Origin: Aphrocallistes beatrix
Taxonomy: Eukaryota; Porifera; Hexactinellida; Sceptrulophora; Aphrocallistidae
NCBI GenBank assembly: GCA_963281255.1
Contig: OY725503.1
Coordinates: forward strand, 806,001-870,000
DNA: 64,000 bases
Direction of reading: 5' to 3'
Shown here: positions 48,299-58,430 of the stretch, one piece after another
Numbering within the stretch: the stretch's first letter is position 1
Layout: the number at the start of each line of letters is the position of its first letter
Translations under genes and position numbers: made by a program
Notes under the pieces: generated by a model
The model's input: only the letters and a program-made list of their open reading frames with translations
What the model was told of the DNA's origin: nothing
Databases searched by the model: none

Positions 48299-49654
48299 TT
48301 AAACACGACTTGGTTTGCTCAGAGACTCGTACTTTGCGAAAGGTCTCGGTTTCATTCTCTTGTAAGCGAACCAACCAACTACTGCTGCTGCAACAATGAT
48401 AAGAGAGACTGCCAATAGAGTCCCAACAATTGCACCAGCAATTCCTCCACTTGACAATCCCTGGTTGTTCCCTGCTTCTTCTCTTTCCACTCCCAAAGTT
48501 TTTGATGGACTATTTTTATGTGTGTAAAAGTAAGGGTTTGCTACTGTCGGGCATTTGATAGGTTGGTTAACTAAAAATTCTTCTGTCTTCCCTCCAACTG
48601 GTTCCAGCATATTATTCCAAAGAGAAACTGCAGCATTTAGAAGTCCTTTTTGAGACAAATGGAAACAATCTGGTGCGAAGTAACTGAATGGATCTATTTC
48701 AGGTATAGTTGTTATGCCAAAAAATGGCTGGACAACTACAGTGAAATCACTACGATTAAGCCCTTGATAATGCTTCTCTAGTTCATTTATTTTCTCCTTA
48801 TATTGTTTGTGGTAATCTACTGTTACTGATTTAGCAACACAACTACATGTTTTCATAAATTGGATCAAACCTTGTAAGATACTACATCCCAATTTACTCG
48901 ATAGCTTCGATACTTCACTTATTTGCACTGTTTGTACTAAATTTATATACACTTTGTCAAGTTCGGTTAATTTTTGTATTGCTGCAAGGATGTGGGTATA
49001 AAAATTTTCTGCCGAAAATGTATTGGTGTCGTCACACATTGCACAGAGATCATTACCCCCAATGAACAGAGTGACTACTTTCCATTTCCCATTTAATTTA
49101 TCTGATTTAATTCTATCGACTAAATTAGTGGCTTGTTCTAACAAATCTGAAGCTACAGCTCCACTAACTGCAAAATTGTATGCTGCATTTTTTGACCCCT
49201 CTTTCCCTTTTTTAACACTATATCCCTGTAGATTAGGATTATAGTGTTTGATTAAGTTAGGTAGAGTTGTTGCTCCTTCATCCCCGCCTATACTCCACGA
49301 TACTCCCCTGTACTCCAGGGAGTGCTTGTCAATTAATCCAGGAAGAAGGCCTAGAACATTTTTCACTTTGGCGAACATAGCAGCAGTCATTGAATCACCT
49401 ATCGCTGCTACTACTTCTACATCAGAGGGTTTAAGTTCGTCAACATTAGTTGCCTCACCTAAGCTAGCGATCTCTGTTGTATCACAGTTGAATTCTACTG
49501 AATACAGCTCTGCTACTTCTGTGATATTGTCGTCAGGATCTGAATCAACATTTGGCGTTTCTATCTGTACGAAAGGAATGATGTCATCTGAGCTGGAAAC
49601 GATAGTTGTTATCGCAAAAAAAGTAAAAAAACACAAATACACAAGCTTGTTCAT
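48299..49654 (-). CDS. Membrane-anchored phospholipase B/GDSL lipase, copy 1 (inverted)
   Basis: It is intronless, 451 residues, on minus while the other copies are on plus. The order is signal peptide (LVYLCFFTFFAITTIVSS), a short Asp-rich segment (DSDPDDN), then an SGNH/GDSL hydrolase of the phospholipase B type. Block I is AAIGDSMTAA with nucleophile Ser88. Block II is YNFAVSGAVASDL. Block III is FIGGNDLC. Block V is APDCFHLSQKG, carrying the Asp and His of the triad. A conserved juxtamembrane stretch (VEREEAGNNQG) and one C-terminal helix (GAIVGTLLAVSLIIVAAAVV) follow, with a basic stop-transfer tail. Family role: ectoenzyme that removes acyl chains from phospholipids. The coding region and ~70 bp of promoter nearly match copy 4, an inverted duplicate 5.5 kb away. 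Confidence 0.92.
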   Translation of the reverse strand: MNKLVYLCFFTFFAITTIVSSSDDIIPFVQIETPNVDSDPDDNITEVAELYSVEFNCDTTEIASLGEATNVDELKPSDVEVVAAIGDSMTAAMFAKVKNVLGLLPGLIDKHSLEYRGVSWSIGGDEGATTLPNLIKHYNPNLQGYSVKKGKEGSKNAAYNFAVSGAVASDLLEQATNLVDRIKSDKLNGKWKVVTLFIGGNDLCAMCDDTNTFSAENFYTHILAAIQKLTELDKVYINLVQTVQISEVSKLSSKLGCSILQGLIQFMKTCSCVAKSVTVDYHKQYKEKINELEKHYQGLNRSDFTVVVQPFFGITTIPEIDPFSYFAPDCFHLSQKGLLNAAVSLWNNMLEPVGGKTEEFLVNQPIKCPTVANPYFYTHKNSPSKTLGVEREEAGNNQGLSSGGIAGAIVGTLLAVSLIIVAAAVVGWFAYKRMKPRPFAKYESLSKPSRV

Positions 49655-50084
49655 TGCCCAAGTAAGTCAAGTTGGATAGTATTCCTTGATACATCTATTA
49701 TTACATTTATAAACGATGAAGGGCTAATGGTGATTTAAATTGTAACAATGTGTCTCAAATTTCCATGAATTTGTATAAATTGCATTGCACGAGATGTAGT
49801 AACAGCATCTCGTGATAGCACCTGACCTCTATCTGACTTAGATAAGTACTTAACTTATGATAGATGATGTAAAGTATTATTCACAAATATTTGTTGGATA
49901 AACTTGTGCTTTCCATGAGTTTCCTCTTTAAACTCTACCGCCTCATATTGCTATGATAAAAATAAAAATAGAGTTCACATGCAATAATGTATACGACATG
50001 TATTTTGATATTCATCAGTGTGTGTGTGTAATTTGCAACTAGGGAGGGACGCCGTAAAAACATCCGCATGACTTGGGGGTTTTT

Positions 50085-50185
50085 CCATCTATAGTAAATA
50101 CCCCGAATTTTTATGGCTTCCCCGCCCAAAAAGGCTTAAACCGGAAATGACGCGACACATTCCAGGAGCAACGGAGGGTTAAATC
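50085..50185. repeat. Interspersed repeat, GGCTTCCCCGCCCAAAA family
   Basis: The core reads TTTTTATGGCTTCCCCGCCC, then AAAAGGCTTAAACCGGAAAT. The same core occurs in SF3B2 introns at about 41095-41200, 42236-42352 and 44560-44672, and reversed in the RPL13 intron at about 46485-46530. CTATTTATAG-like or CTATAGTA sequence often precedes it, and GGGGTTAAT follows. No clear ends or target duplications. The rest of 49655-50577 is AT-rich with no gene. Confidence 0.7.
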
Positions 50186-50577
50186 AGGAGTGAATGAGGA
50201 TGGTGTGTCTCAGACTTAAAGGAGAATCAATAAATTATCAATAAGTTATGAAAGTATCATCACCCATTGATTTAGGTCTTCTTCTCAACTGATGATTGAA
50301 TAATTAACTGTGTTAGCCAAGCATAATATTATTTAATAATGATATAATATTAAAATTATATTCACAAATGCCTCAATTACTGAACATATCCTGATACGAG
50401 CGATTTGTTATAGTCACATGCTATCACGAGATCCTGTTGCTGCATCCCATGAAATCCAATCTTCCTTACTTCATAGTAAAGACCGAATTTATACATTCTA
50501 AATTCTTATTAGATCTCATCATTAGTAAACGAAATAATATAGGTATTAAATAGATTTTGAGACAAACTTGACTTACA

Positions 50578-51921
50578 ATGCAAGTTATCATGTATTCCTA
50601 CATCTTGATCTTCATTGGTATATCCGTATCTATTATTTCGGGATCAAAAGAGGTAACTCCACATGTACTGGTCAGCACACTAAATGTTGATTCAGATCCT
50701 GACGACAATATCACAGAAGTAGCAGAGCTGTATTCAGTAGAATTCAACTGTGACACAGAAGAGATCGCTAGCTTAGGTGAGGCAACTAATGTTAACGAAC
50801 TTAAACCCTCTGATGTAGAAGTAGTAGCAGCGATAGGTGATTCAATGACTGCTGCTCTATTCGCCAAAGTTAAAACTGTTCTAGGCCTTCTTCCTGGATT
50901 AATTGACAAGCACTCACTGGAGTTCAGGGGAGTATCGTGGAGTATGGGCGGGGATGAAGGAGTAACAACTCTACCTAACTTAATCAAACACTATAATCCT
51001 AATCTACAGGGATATAGTGTTAAAACAGGAAAAGAGGGTACGGCAAATGCAGCATACAATTTTGCAGTTAGTGGAGCTGTAGCTTCAGGTTTGTTAGAAC
51101 AAGCCACTCATTTAGTCGATAGAATTAAATCAGATAACTTAAATGGGAAATGGAAAGTGATCACTCTGTTCATTGGGGCTAATGATTTCTGTACAGTGTG
51201 TAAAGAAACTAATACATTTTCACCAGAAAATTTTTATAAGCATATCCTAGCAGCAATACAAAAATTATCTGAACTTGACAATGTGTTCGTAAATTTGGTG
51301 CAAGTAGTGGATGTAACTGAATTAGATAAATTGGCCAGTATATCTCAATGCGAAATTATGCATGAGTTATATAAAATTAATACATGCAAGTGTATTGATG
51401 AATCAGTTACTCATGAATATCATAAAAAATACATTAAAACTATAAATAAACTCGAAGAATTCGCTAGAAAAGAAATTGAACGCGATGATTTCACTGTTGT
51501 AATCCAGCCATTTGCCGGCTTAACAAAAATGCCCCAAAAAGATCCATTCAGTTACTTCGCACCAGATTGCTTCCATTTCTCTCAGAAAGGTCATCTAAAC
51601 GCAGCAGTTGATCTGTGGAATAATATGCTGGAGCCAGTTGGGAGCAAGACAGAAGAATTATCAATTGGTCAACCCATCAAATGCCCTACAAAATCAAACC
51701 CTTATTTTTACACACATAAAAATAGTCTATCAAAAACTTTGGGAGTGGAAAGAGAAGAAGCAGGTAACAACCAGGGATTGTTAAGTGAAGGAATTGCTGG
51801 TGCAATTGTTGGGACTCTATTGGCAGTCTCTCTTATCATTGTTGCAGCAGCAATAGTTGGTTGGTTCGCTTACAAGAGAATGAAACCGAGAACTTTCGCA
51901 AGATACGAATCTCTGAGCTAA
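50578..51921 (+). CDS. Membrane-anchored phospholipase B/GDSL lipase, copy 2
   Basis: It is intronless, 447 residues, with the domain order of copy 1. The signal peptide is of the second kind in the array (YILIFIGISVSIISGS). Block I is AAIGDSMTAA; block III is altered to FIGANDFCTVC, keeping the G-x-N-D core; block V is APDCFHFSQKG. The middle (VVDVTELDKLASISQCEIMH) and QPFAGLTKMPQ link it to copy 5 and set it apart from copies 1, 3, 4 and 6. The C-terminal TM and tail match copies 1 and 3. Its 3' flank (TTGTAGTTAGTTTAGATAAG) is shared with copy 3. It starts about 920 bp from copy 1, head to head. Confidence 0.92.
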   Translation: MQVIMYSYILIFIGISVSIISGSKEVTPHVLVSTLNVDSDPDDNITEVAELYSVEFNCDTEEIASLGEATNVNELKPSDVEVVAAIGDSMTAALFAKVKTVLGLLPGLIDKHSLEFRGVSWSMGGDEGVTTLPNLIKHYNPNLQGYSVKTGKEGTANAAYNFAVSGAVASGLLEQATHLVDRIKSDNLNGKWKVITLFIGANDFCTVCKETNTFSPENFYKHILAAIQKLSELDNVFVNLVQVVDVTELDKLASISQCEIMHELYKINTCKCIDESVTHEYHKKYIKTINKLEEFARKEIERDDFTVVIQPFAGLTKMPQKDPFSYFAPDCFHFSQKGHLNAAVDLWNNMLEPVGSKTEELSIGQPIKCPTKSNPYFYTHKNSLSKTLGVEREEAGNNQGLLSEGIAGAIVGTLLAVSLIIVAAAIVGWFAYKRMKPRTFARYESLS

Positions 51922-52481
51922 CTGAACCGTGTTTGAAATATTAGTAACGACTAACTTGTAGTTAGTTTAGATAAGTTAGGAACTGTGTTACTTAAATACA
52001 ATTGTATGTTGTGTTCAATAACATTTATTTTGTAGTTAATATTGATCATTTATTCCAAAGTCCTGGGCGTATTAAGTAAACTAAAAAAATAAGAATGTAA
52101 GGTCAATTTGAATCCACACAGTTCACGTTACTAAAGATAATTATACGTGATTAATCAACCAATTTCAGTCCAAGTCATTAACAACAATTAAAGTGTGTTA
52201 TATGCTATGATCAATCAATTCGATCATAAAATAACTTTTAACAATCAAATTATAGACTCAAAATAGCTAAATTCACCTATCTCGGCGATGTGTAAACATT
52301 TTGCTTAGATCTTCGAACTCCCTTCTAATATGCTCAAAATATGCTCAAATAATGCTCAAGCTATATGCTTAAAATATGCTCAAAATATGGTTCTGTAGCC
52401 TGGTGATGACTGGGTGGGTTTTGACAGAAGAAATGTGATGAGATCTCGAGAGCGGTCTACTTCCGTGTGCCAGGGGACAGG

Positions 52482-52933
52482 GTAGCTACACATGTAGCTA
52501 CACATGTAGCTACACATGTAGCTACACATGTAGCTACACGTGTAGCTACACATGTAGCTACACGTGTAGCTACACATGTGGCTACACATGTAGCTACACG
52601 TGTAGCTACACATGTAGCTACACGTGTAGCTACACATGTAGCTACACATGTAGCTACACATGTAGCTACACATGTAGCTACACATGTAGCTACACATGTA
52701 GCTACACGTGTAGCTACACATGTAGCTACACGTGTAGCTACACATGTAGCTACACATGTAGCTACACATGTAACTACACATGTAGCTACACGTGTAGCTA
52801 CACATGTAGCTACACATGTAGCTACACATGTAACTACACATGTAGCTACACATGTAGCTACACATGTAGCTACACATGTAGCTACACATGTAGCTACACA
52901 TGTGTAGCTACACATGTGGCTACACATGTAGCT
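52482..52933. repeat. 12-bp palindromic minisatellite (~37 units)
   Basis: The unit is ACATGTAGCTAC, made of two palindromes, ACATGT and GTAGCTAC. Variant units carry CACGTG in place of CACATG (CTACACGTGTAG, itself a perfect palindrome), and a few carry ATGTGG or ATGTAAC. Because 12 is a multiple of 3 and the unit has no stop, long ORFs appear on both strands; they are artefacts. Every unit contains a CANNTG (E-box-like) core. It lies between PLB copies 2 and 3. Confidence 0.97.
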
Positions 52934-53220
52934 AAACGACGCGATAATAAAATTTTATCGTATAGAAGTCAATGCTCTTGGTGGAGGGCACGTATGTACA
53001 TGTACAAGTAGACTTGGAGGGTTGAAGATTATAGTTCAAATATTCAGCTCATAATATCATGATATAGTACCACTCTGTAAAATCTATACAATTCCAGGAA
53101 ACTTGATCTTGCATAATATATTATTGCATCAGTAGTCATTAGTAACTTGTATAACGGGTTCATATATATATAATATCATTTACAAGGGTACCTCGTTAAC
53201 TAAGTAATTTACTTGAGTCA

Positions 53221-54564
53221 ATGAATACTCTCATGTATTCCTATATTTTTATCTTCATTGGTATATCCGTATCTATTATTTCGGGATCAAAAGAGGTAAC
53301 TCCATATGTACTGGTCAGCACGCCAAATGTTGATTCAGATCCTGACGACAATATCACAGAATTAGCAGAGCTGTACTCAGTAGAATTCAAATGTGACACA
53401 GAAGAGATCGCTAGCTTAGGTGAGGCAACTAATGTTAACGAACTTAAACCCTCTGATGTAGAAGTAGTAGCAGCAATAGGTGATTCAATGACTGCTGCTC
53501 TATTCGCGAAAGTGAAAAATGTCATAGGCCTTATTCCAGTACTTTTTAACAAACACTCACTGGAGTTCAGGGGAGTATCGTGGAGTATAGGCGGGGATGA
53601 AGGAGCAACAACTCTACCTAACTTAATCAAACACTATAATCCTAATCTACAGGGATATAGTGTTAAAACAGGAAAAGAAGGTACGGCAAATGCAGCATAC
53701 AATTTTGCAGTTAGTGGAGCTGTAGCTTCAGGTTTGTTAGAACAAGCCACTAATTTAGTCGATAGAATTAAGTCAGATTCCTTAAATGGGAAATGGAAAG
53801 TAGTCACTCTGTTCATTGGGGGTAATGATCTCTGTGCAATGTGTGAAGATACTAATACATTTTCGGCAGATAATTTTTACAACAATATCCTCAAAGCAAT
53901 ACAAAAATTATCTGAACTTGACAAGGTGTTCATAAATTTAGTACAAACAATGGAAGTAACTAAAGTAACAACGCTGGCCAAAAAATGTGGATGCAAAATT
54001 TTACAAGGTTTAATGGAAATAATCGATAAATGCAGTTGTGTTAATAATCCAATTACCCACGAATACCATGAAGAGTACCAAGAAAAAATCAACCAACTCG
54101 AAGCGTTCGCTAGAAAGGAATTAGATCGCGATGATTTCACTGTTGTTGTCCAACCGTTTTTTGGCATAACAACTATGCCTAAAGATCCATTCGGTTACTT
54201 CGCACCAGATTGTTTCCATTTGTCTCAAAAAGGCCTTCTAAATGCTGCGGTTGCTCTTTGGAATAATATGCTGGAACCAGTTGGTGGGAAAACAGACGAA
54301 TTATTAGTTGACCAACTTATCAAATGCCCAACAAAATCAAACCCTTATTTTTACACACATAAAAATAGTCCATCAAAAACTTTGGGAGTGGAAAGAGAAG
54401 AAGCAGGTAACAACCAGGGATTGTCAAGTGGAGCAATTGCTGGTGCAATTGTTGGGACTCTATTGGCAGTCTCTCTCATCATTGTTGCAGCAGCAGTAGT
54501 TGGTTGGTTCGCTTACAAGAGAATGAAACCGAGAACTTTCGCAGGATACGAATCTCTGAACTAA
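53221..54564 (+). CDS. Membrane-anchored phospholipase B/GDSL lipase, copy 3
   Basis: It is intronless, 447 residues. The N-terminus (YIFIFIGISVSIISGSKEV) is like copies 2, 5 and 6. The segment after block I reads KNVIGLIPVLFNKHS, as in copies 5 and 6. The middle (KCGCKILQGLMEIIDKCSC) and QPFFGITTM match copy 6. All catalytic blocks are present (GDSMTAA, NFAVSGA, FIGGNDLC, PDCFHLSQKG), followed by the conserved C-terminal helix and MKPRTFAGYESLN. This mixed pattern of similarity suggests exchange between copies. Confidence 0.92.
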   Translation: MNTLMYSYIFIFIGISVSIISGSKEVTPYVLVSTPNVDSDPDDNITELAELYSVEFKCDTEEIASLGEATNVNELKPSDVEVVAAIGDSMTAALFAKVKNVIGLIPVLFNKHSLEFRGVSWSIGGDEGATTLPNLIKHYNPNLQGYSVKTGKEGTANAAYNFAVSGAVASGLLEQATNLVDRIKSDSLNGKWKVVTLFIGGNDLCAMCEDTNTFSADNFYNNILKAIQKLSELDKVFINLVQTMEVTKVTTLAKKCGCKILQGLMEIIDKCSCVNNPITHEYHEEYQEKINQLEAFARKELDRDDFTVVVQPFFGITTMPKDPFGYFAPDCFHLSQKGLLNAAVALWNNMLEPVGGKTDELLVDQLIKCPTKSNPYFYTHKNSPSKTLGVEREEAGNNQGLSSGAIAGAIVGTLLAVSLIIVAAAVVGWFAYKRMKPRTFAGYESLN

Positions 54565-55136
54565 CTGAATCGTGTTTGAAATATTAGTAACAGCAAACTT
54601 GTAGTTAGTTTAGATAAGTTAGGAACTGTGTTACTTAAATACAATTGTATGTTGTGTTCAATAACATTGATTTTGTTGTTATTATTAATCATTTATTCCA
54701 AAATGCTGGGTCAAAATGGTTGTCGATTTCTACTTTACTTTAACACTTGTATATTACGTCATGTCTCAGAATATATACAACAGTGTACGTATCTGACATC
54801 TCATTTATTGAAAAAAGATTATCATAAAATTACTATATACGTGTAGAAATCAATGCTTTTTGTGGAAGGTACGTGTTTACCTATAGACTTGGAGATTGAA
54901 GATTATAGTTCGTATTCAGCCAATGCTATCAATGAGATATTCGCACTCTGTAATATCCATACGAATTCCAGGAAATTAGATATGCCTAACTTTGCATAAT
55001 ATACTGCATTCACCAGTAGTCATTAGCCTGTCTAACAGGTTCATGTATATACTTTAATATACAGTTTCCCTTCATCGTTTATAAATGTAATAATAGATGT
55101 ATCAAAGAATACTATCCAACTTGACTTACTTGGGCA

Positions 55137-56384
55137 ATGAACAAGCTTGTGTATTTGTGTTTTTTTACTTTTTTTGCGATAACAACTATCGTTTCCAGCT
55201 CAGATGACATCATTCCTTTCGTACAGATAGAAACGCCAAATGTTGATTCAGATCCTGACGACAATATCACAGAAGTAGCAGAGCTGTACTCAGTAGAATT
55301 CAACTGTGACACAAAAGAGATCGCTAGCTTAGGTGAGGCAACTAATGTTGACGAACTTAAACCCTCTGATGTAGAAGTAGTAGCAGCGATAGGTGATTCA
55401 ATGACTGCTGAGTACAGGGGAGTATCGTGGAGTATAGGTGGGGATGAAGGAGCAACAACTCTACCTAACTTAATCAAACACTATAATCCTAATCTACAGG
55501 GATATAGTGTTAAAACAGGGAAAGAAGGTACGGCAAATACAGCATACAATTTTGCAGTTAGTGGAGCTGTAGCTTCAGATTTGTTAGAACAAGCCACTCA
55601 TTTAGTCGATAGAATTAAATCAGATAACTTAAATGGGAAATGGAAAGTAGTCACTCTGTTCATTGGGGGTAATGATCTCTGTGCAATGTGTGAAGACACT
55701 AATACATTTTCGGCAGAAAATTTTTATACCCACATCCTTGCAGCAATACAAAAATTAACCGAACTTGACAAAGTGTATATAAATTTAGTACAAACAGTGC
55801 AAATAAGTGAAGTATCGAAGCTATCGAGTAAATTGGGATGTAGTATCTTACAAGGTTTGATCCAATTTATGAAAACATGTAGTTGTGTTGCTAAATCAGT
55901 AACAGTAGATTACCACAAACAATATAAGGAGAAAATAAATGAACTAGAGAAGCATTATCAAGGGCTTAATCGTAGTGATTTCACTGTAGTTGTCCAGCCA
56001 TTTTTTGGCATAACAACTATACCTGAAATAGATCCATTCAGTTACTTCGCACCAGATTGTTTCCATTTGTCTCAAAAAGGACTTCTAAATGCTGCGGTTT
56101 CTCTTTGGAATAATATGCTGGAACCAGTTGGAGGGAAAACAGAAGAATTTTTAGTTAACCAACCTATCAAATGCCCGACAGTAGCAAAGCCTTATTTTTA
56201 CACGTATAAAAATAGTGTAACGCAAACTTTTGGAGTGGAAAGAGAAGAAGCAGGGAACAACCAGGGATTGTCAAGTGGAGGAATTGCTGGTGCAATTGTT
56301 GGGACTCTATTGGCAGTCTCTCTTATCATTGTTGCAGCAGCAGTAGTTGGTTGGTTCGCTTACAAGAGAATGAAATTTTTGTAA
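55137..56384 (+). CDS. Membrane-anchored phospholipase B/GDSL lipase, copy 4, internally shortened
   Basis: It has 415 residues and is almost the same as copy 1 in promoter, signal peptide and most of the enzyme. Just after block I, 22 residues (66 nt) are missing: GDSMTA runs directly into EYRGVSW, where the others have a ~22-residue helical segment (FAKVKNVLGLLPGLIDKHS). The frame is kept and all triad residues remain, but loss of a helix next to the nucleophile elbow may abolish folding or activity. The end also differs: YKNSVTQTFGVERE, and a short MKFL tail after the TM helix. It is an inverted duplicate of copy 1. Confidence 0.9.
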   Translation: MNKLVYLCFFTFFAITTIVSSSDDIIPFVQIETPNVDSDPDDNITEVAELYSVEFNCDTKEIASLGEATNVDELKPSDVEVVAAIGDSMTAEYRGVSWSIGGDEGATTLPNLIKHYNPNLQGYSVKTGKEGTANTAYNFAVSGAVASDLLEQATHLVDRIKSDNLNGKWKVVTLFIGGNDLCAMCEDTNTFSAENFYTHILAAIQKLTELDKVYINLVQTVQISEVSKLSSKLGCSILQGLIQFMKTCSCVAKSVTVDYHKQYKEKINELEKHYQGLNRSDFTVVVQPFFGITTIPEIDPFSYFAPDCFHLSQKGLLNAAVSLWNNMLEPVGGKTEEFLVNQPIKCPTVAKPYFYTYKNSVTQTFGVEREEAGNNQGLSSGGIAGAIVGTLLAVSLIIVAAAVVGWFAYKRMKFL

Positions 56385-56614
56385 CGACTAACTTTTAGTT
56401 AAAATAGAAAAGTTGCAAACTGGATGTTACTTTTAATAATTGTTGCTATTTTATGTTGTGTTAAATAAAGATAATTAATCTTAACATTTATTCAAAGGGT
56501 CGGATTTAGCTTCATGTCAAAGAAGAAAATTAGTAGAGTGGGGGTTTTTTTTTCATTTAATTAATTTCTTAGCAGCATTAGCTGTGACAGTGTTCAGGCA
56601 ATCTCCCCATACAT

Positions 56615-57130
56615 ATACATAGGCATAGACTCCGGTAGGATTGGTGGAGTCATGGCCTTACCAAAAATTTGTCGAAGGATATTATCTTTTATTAGCTATA
56701 ATACGATTTGTCCAAAATGGCCCTGCCAACCCTCATCCTGAGTCTACGCCCCTGCTATAGTACTAAGTTGACTAATTCATTAAAAAATGGCAAAGAATTA
56801 TGAATTATTCGAATTATTCATAATTCGAGCATGAATTAGTCAATCATAAGCTAAGTTGACTAATTATGAATTAATGAATAATTCGACCAATTCATAATTC
56901 CTGAAATATGGATTATTCGAATATAATTCATAATTCAGAATCCTGAATAATGAATTATTCGAAAATTCATTCATATAATTCATGATATTTTCTTGTAAAA
57001 AACTTTCAATTTTGAATAATTCTTCTCAGGCTTGATGAATTATGAATTATTCGAATTATTCATTAATTCGTGAATTAGTCAACTTATCTATATACTACAT
57101 ATGAAATCATGTCAAAGTATGTTTTGTATT
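56615..57130. repeat. Duplicated spacer with GGCRTAG-ended MITE, interrupted
   Basis: The left part (about 56615-56757) has ends CATAGGCATAGACTCCGG and CCTGAGTCTACGCCCCTG and recurs at 60822-60957. The flank after it (ATGAAATCATGTCAAAGTAT) also recurs at 60965. Between the two parts this copy carries a 321-bp insertion that the 60.8-kb copy lacks. Confidence 0.75.
56765..57085. mobile_element. AT-rich MITE inserted in a duplicated spacer
   Basis: The 321-bp element has perfect 15-bp inverted ends, AAGTTGACTAATTCA and TGAATTAGTCAACTT. The interior is full of GAATTATTCGAATTATTC-type palindromes. Comparison with the empty site near 60950 (CTACTATATACTGCAT) shows that it is a true insertion. The flanks CTATAGTACT and CTATATACTA may be an aged target duplication. 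Confidence 0.82.
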
Positions 57131-57207
57131 TAAAAATATCGATCGACAGGCTGATAGATGCAACTCCAATTAAATTCCAACTAAAATATGTACATGTATA
57201 GTATACA

Positions 57208-57425
57208 AGCGCGCTTCGCTTGCTTGCGCGGACTCTTTGTGTCTGCCAAAGGCGTCCTTGCGCCTAGGCTCACATTGATTAATTATAAGGGAGATAACAT
57301 CTCTAAATACGTCTGTCTTACTGTTATAATCGATATCACTCGAAATATTATCATATTCATGAATGTTTTAAAATTTAAATGTTCAGAAATTTCAAGACTT
57401 CCGCTCAGAACTTCCACAAAGTAAT
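57208..57425. repeat. Partial copy of the GC-tipped repeat
   Basis: It shares GCGCGCTTCGCTTGCTTGCG, TCACATTGATTAATTATAAG and GAGATAACATCTCTAAATAC with the 34616/35127 copies. It then breaks off and diverges. This copy is 20 kb away, in the PLB array. Confidence 0.75.
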
Positions 57426-57638
57426 GGACTCGTCGAGGCAATATAATTATCAACACTCTATTTATTTAATTAACTTTTATAGTAATTTTTTAAATTGAGG
57501 AGTAATGCAGATACAGAATGGACGGCAACATTACAACCAATTATCTCGTGTTTGGTTCCAATTACAGAAAGTAGTGACAATGATGACAAAATGGGGGCGC
57601 TCCATTAATTCAAATTGTAAGTTGGTATTAGTAGTGTG

Positions 57639-58215
57639 AATTTGGAGAGATGGCATTAGTTCTACTCAATTTTGAGATAGTTGGCATTAGTTCTACTCAA
57701 TTTTGAGATAGTTGGCATTAGTTCTACTCAATTTTGAGATAGTTGGCATTAGTTCTACTCAATTTTGAGATAGTTGGCATTAGTTCTACTCAATTTTGAG
57801 ATAGTTGGCATTAGTTCTACTCAATTTTGGGATAGTTGGCATTAGTTCTACTCAATTTTGGGATAGTTGGCATTAGTTCTACTCGATTTTATGAGAGTAT
57901 ACATTCGTTAACGCAAATATGGATGCGGGGAAAAATAGTCGCAGAGAGTGAAAGTAGGAAATTTCAGTTTGAAATAGTGTCAAAATGACCGGTGAAAGTG
58001 GTATTTTAATTTGTGAGGGGGTGGATAAAAGGACTTTCGGAACACATACAAATAATTGATCATTTAGAACTAATGCCAACTTTCCCAAAACTTGAGTAGA
58101 ACTAATGCTAACTTCCAAAATTGAGTAGTAGAATAAATGCTAACTCTCCCAAATTGAGTTGAACTAATTCCAACTTCCCAAATCTCCAGTAGAATAAATG
58201 CTAACTCTCCAAATT
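57639..58215. repeat. Fold-back element with a 31-bp tandem array in its left arm
   Basis: Ends AATTTGGAGAGA and TCTCCAAATT are inverted. The left arm carries eight direct 31-bp units (GGCATTAGTTCTACTCAATT plus TTGAGATAGTT) from 57652 to about 57890. The right arm (58055-58215) holds diverged reverse complements of the same unit (GAGTAGAACTAATGC, TTGAGTTGAACTAATTCC). The core 57890-58050 is unique. It lies between PLB copies 4 and 5. Confidence 0.85.
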
Positions 58216-58249
58216 AGGACAGTAGCCTCTTTATACGCAATCTAAATGC

Positions 58250-58430
58250 ATACAAAATGCAATAAATTAGCAAATAGTAGCTAAAAGTTTATAAAGAGAA
58301 ATTAGCAAAAATATATAAACTACACTTGCACAACTTACATCACTCATCAGTAATCATTACTCCATCAACAAGTTCACATATAAAATACATATGTTGACAT
58401 AGTTAATTAAGCAGTCAAATTGAACTCACA
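58250..58430 (+). promoter_or_regulatory. Conserved PLB promoter block, copy 5
   Basis: The ~180 bp upstream of copy 5 are repeated before copy 6 (62690-62933) and once without a gene (about 61785-61952). Conserved words are AGTTTATAAAGA, CACTCATCAGTAAT, ATTACTCCATCAACAAGTTC and a TATA-like CACATATAAAATA about 50 bp before the ATG. Conservation of non-coding sequence suggests a promoter, although recent duplication alone could explain it. Confidence 0.5.

Noticed and set aside
52380-52927. Three ORFs of ~146-173 codons (MCSY, VATCVAT and VATHVAT repeats)
   Set aside because: They are by-products of a 12-bp satellite without stops, open on both strands.
57652-57890. CRISPR-like array of 31-bp repeats
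   Set aside because: The units are contiguous with no spacers and lie in an animal genome between lipase genes.
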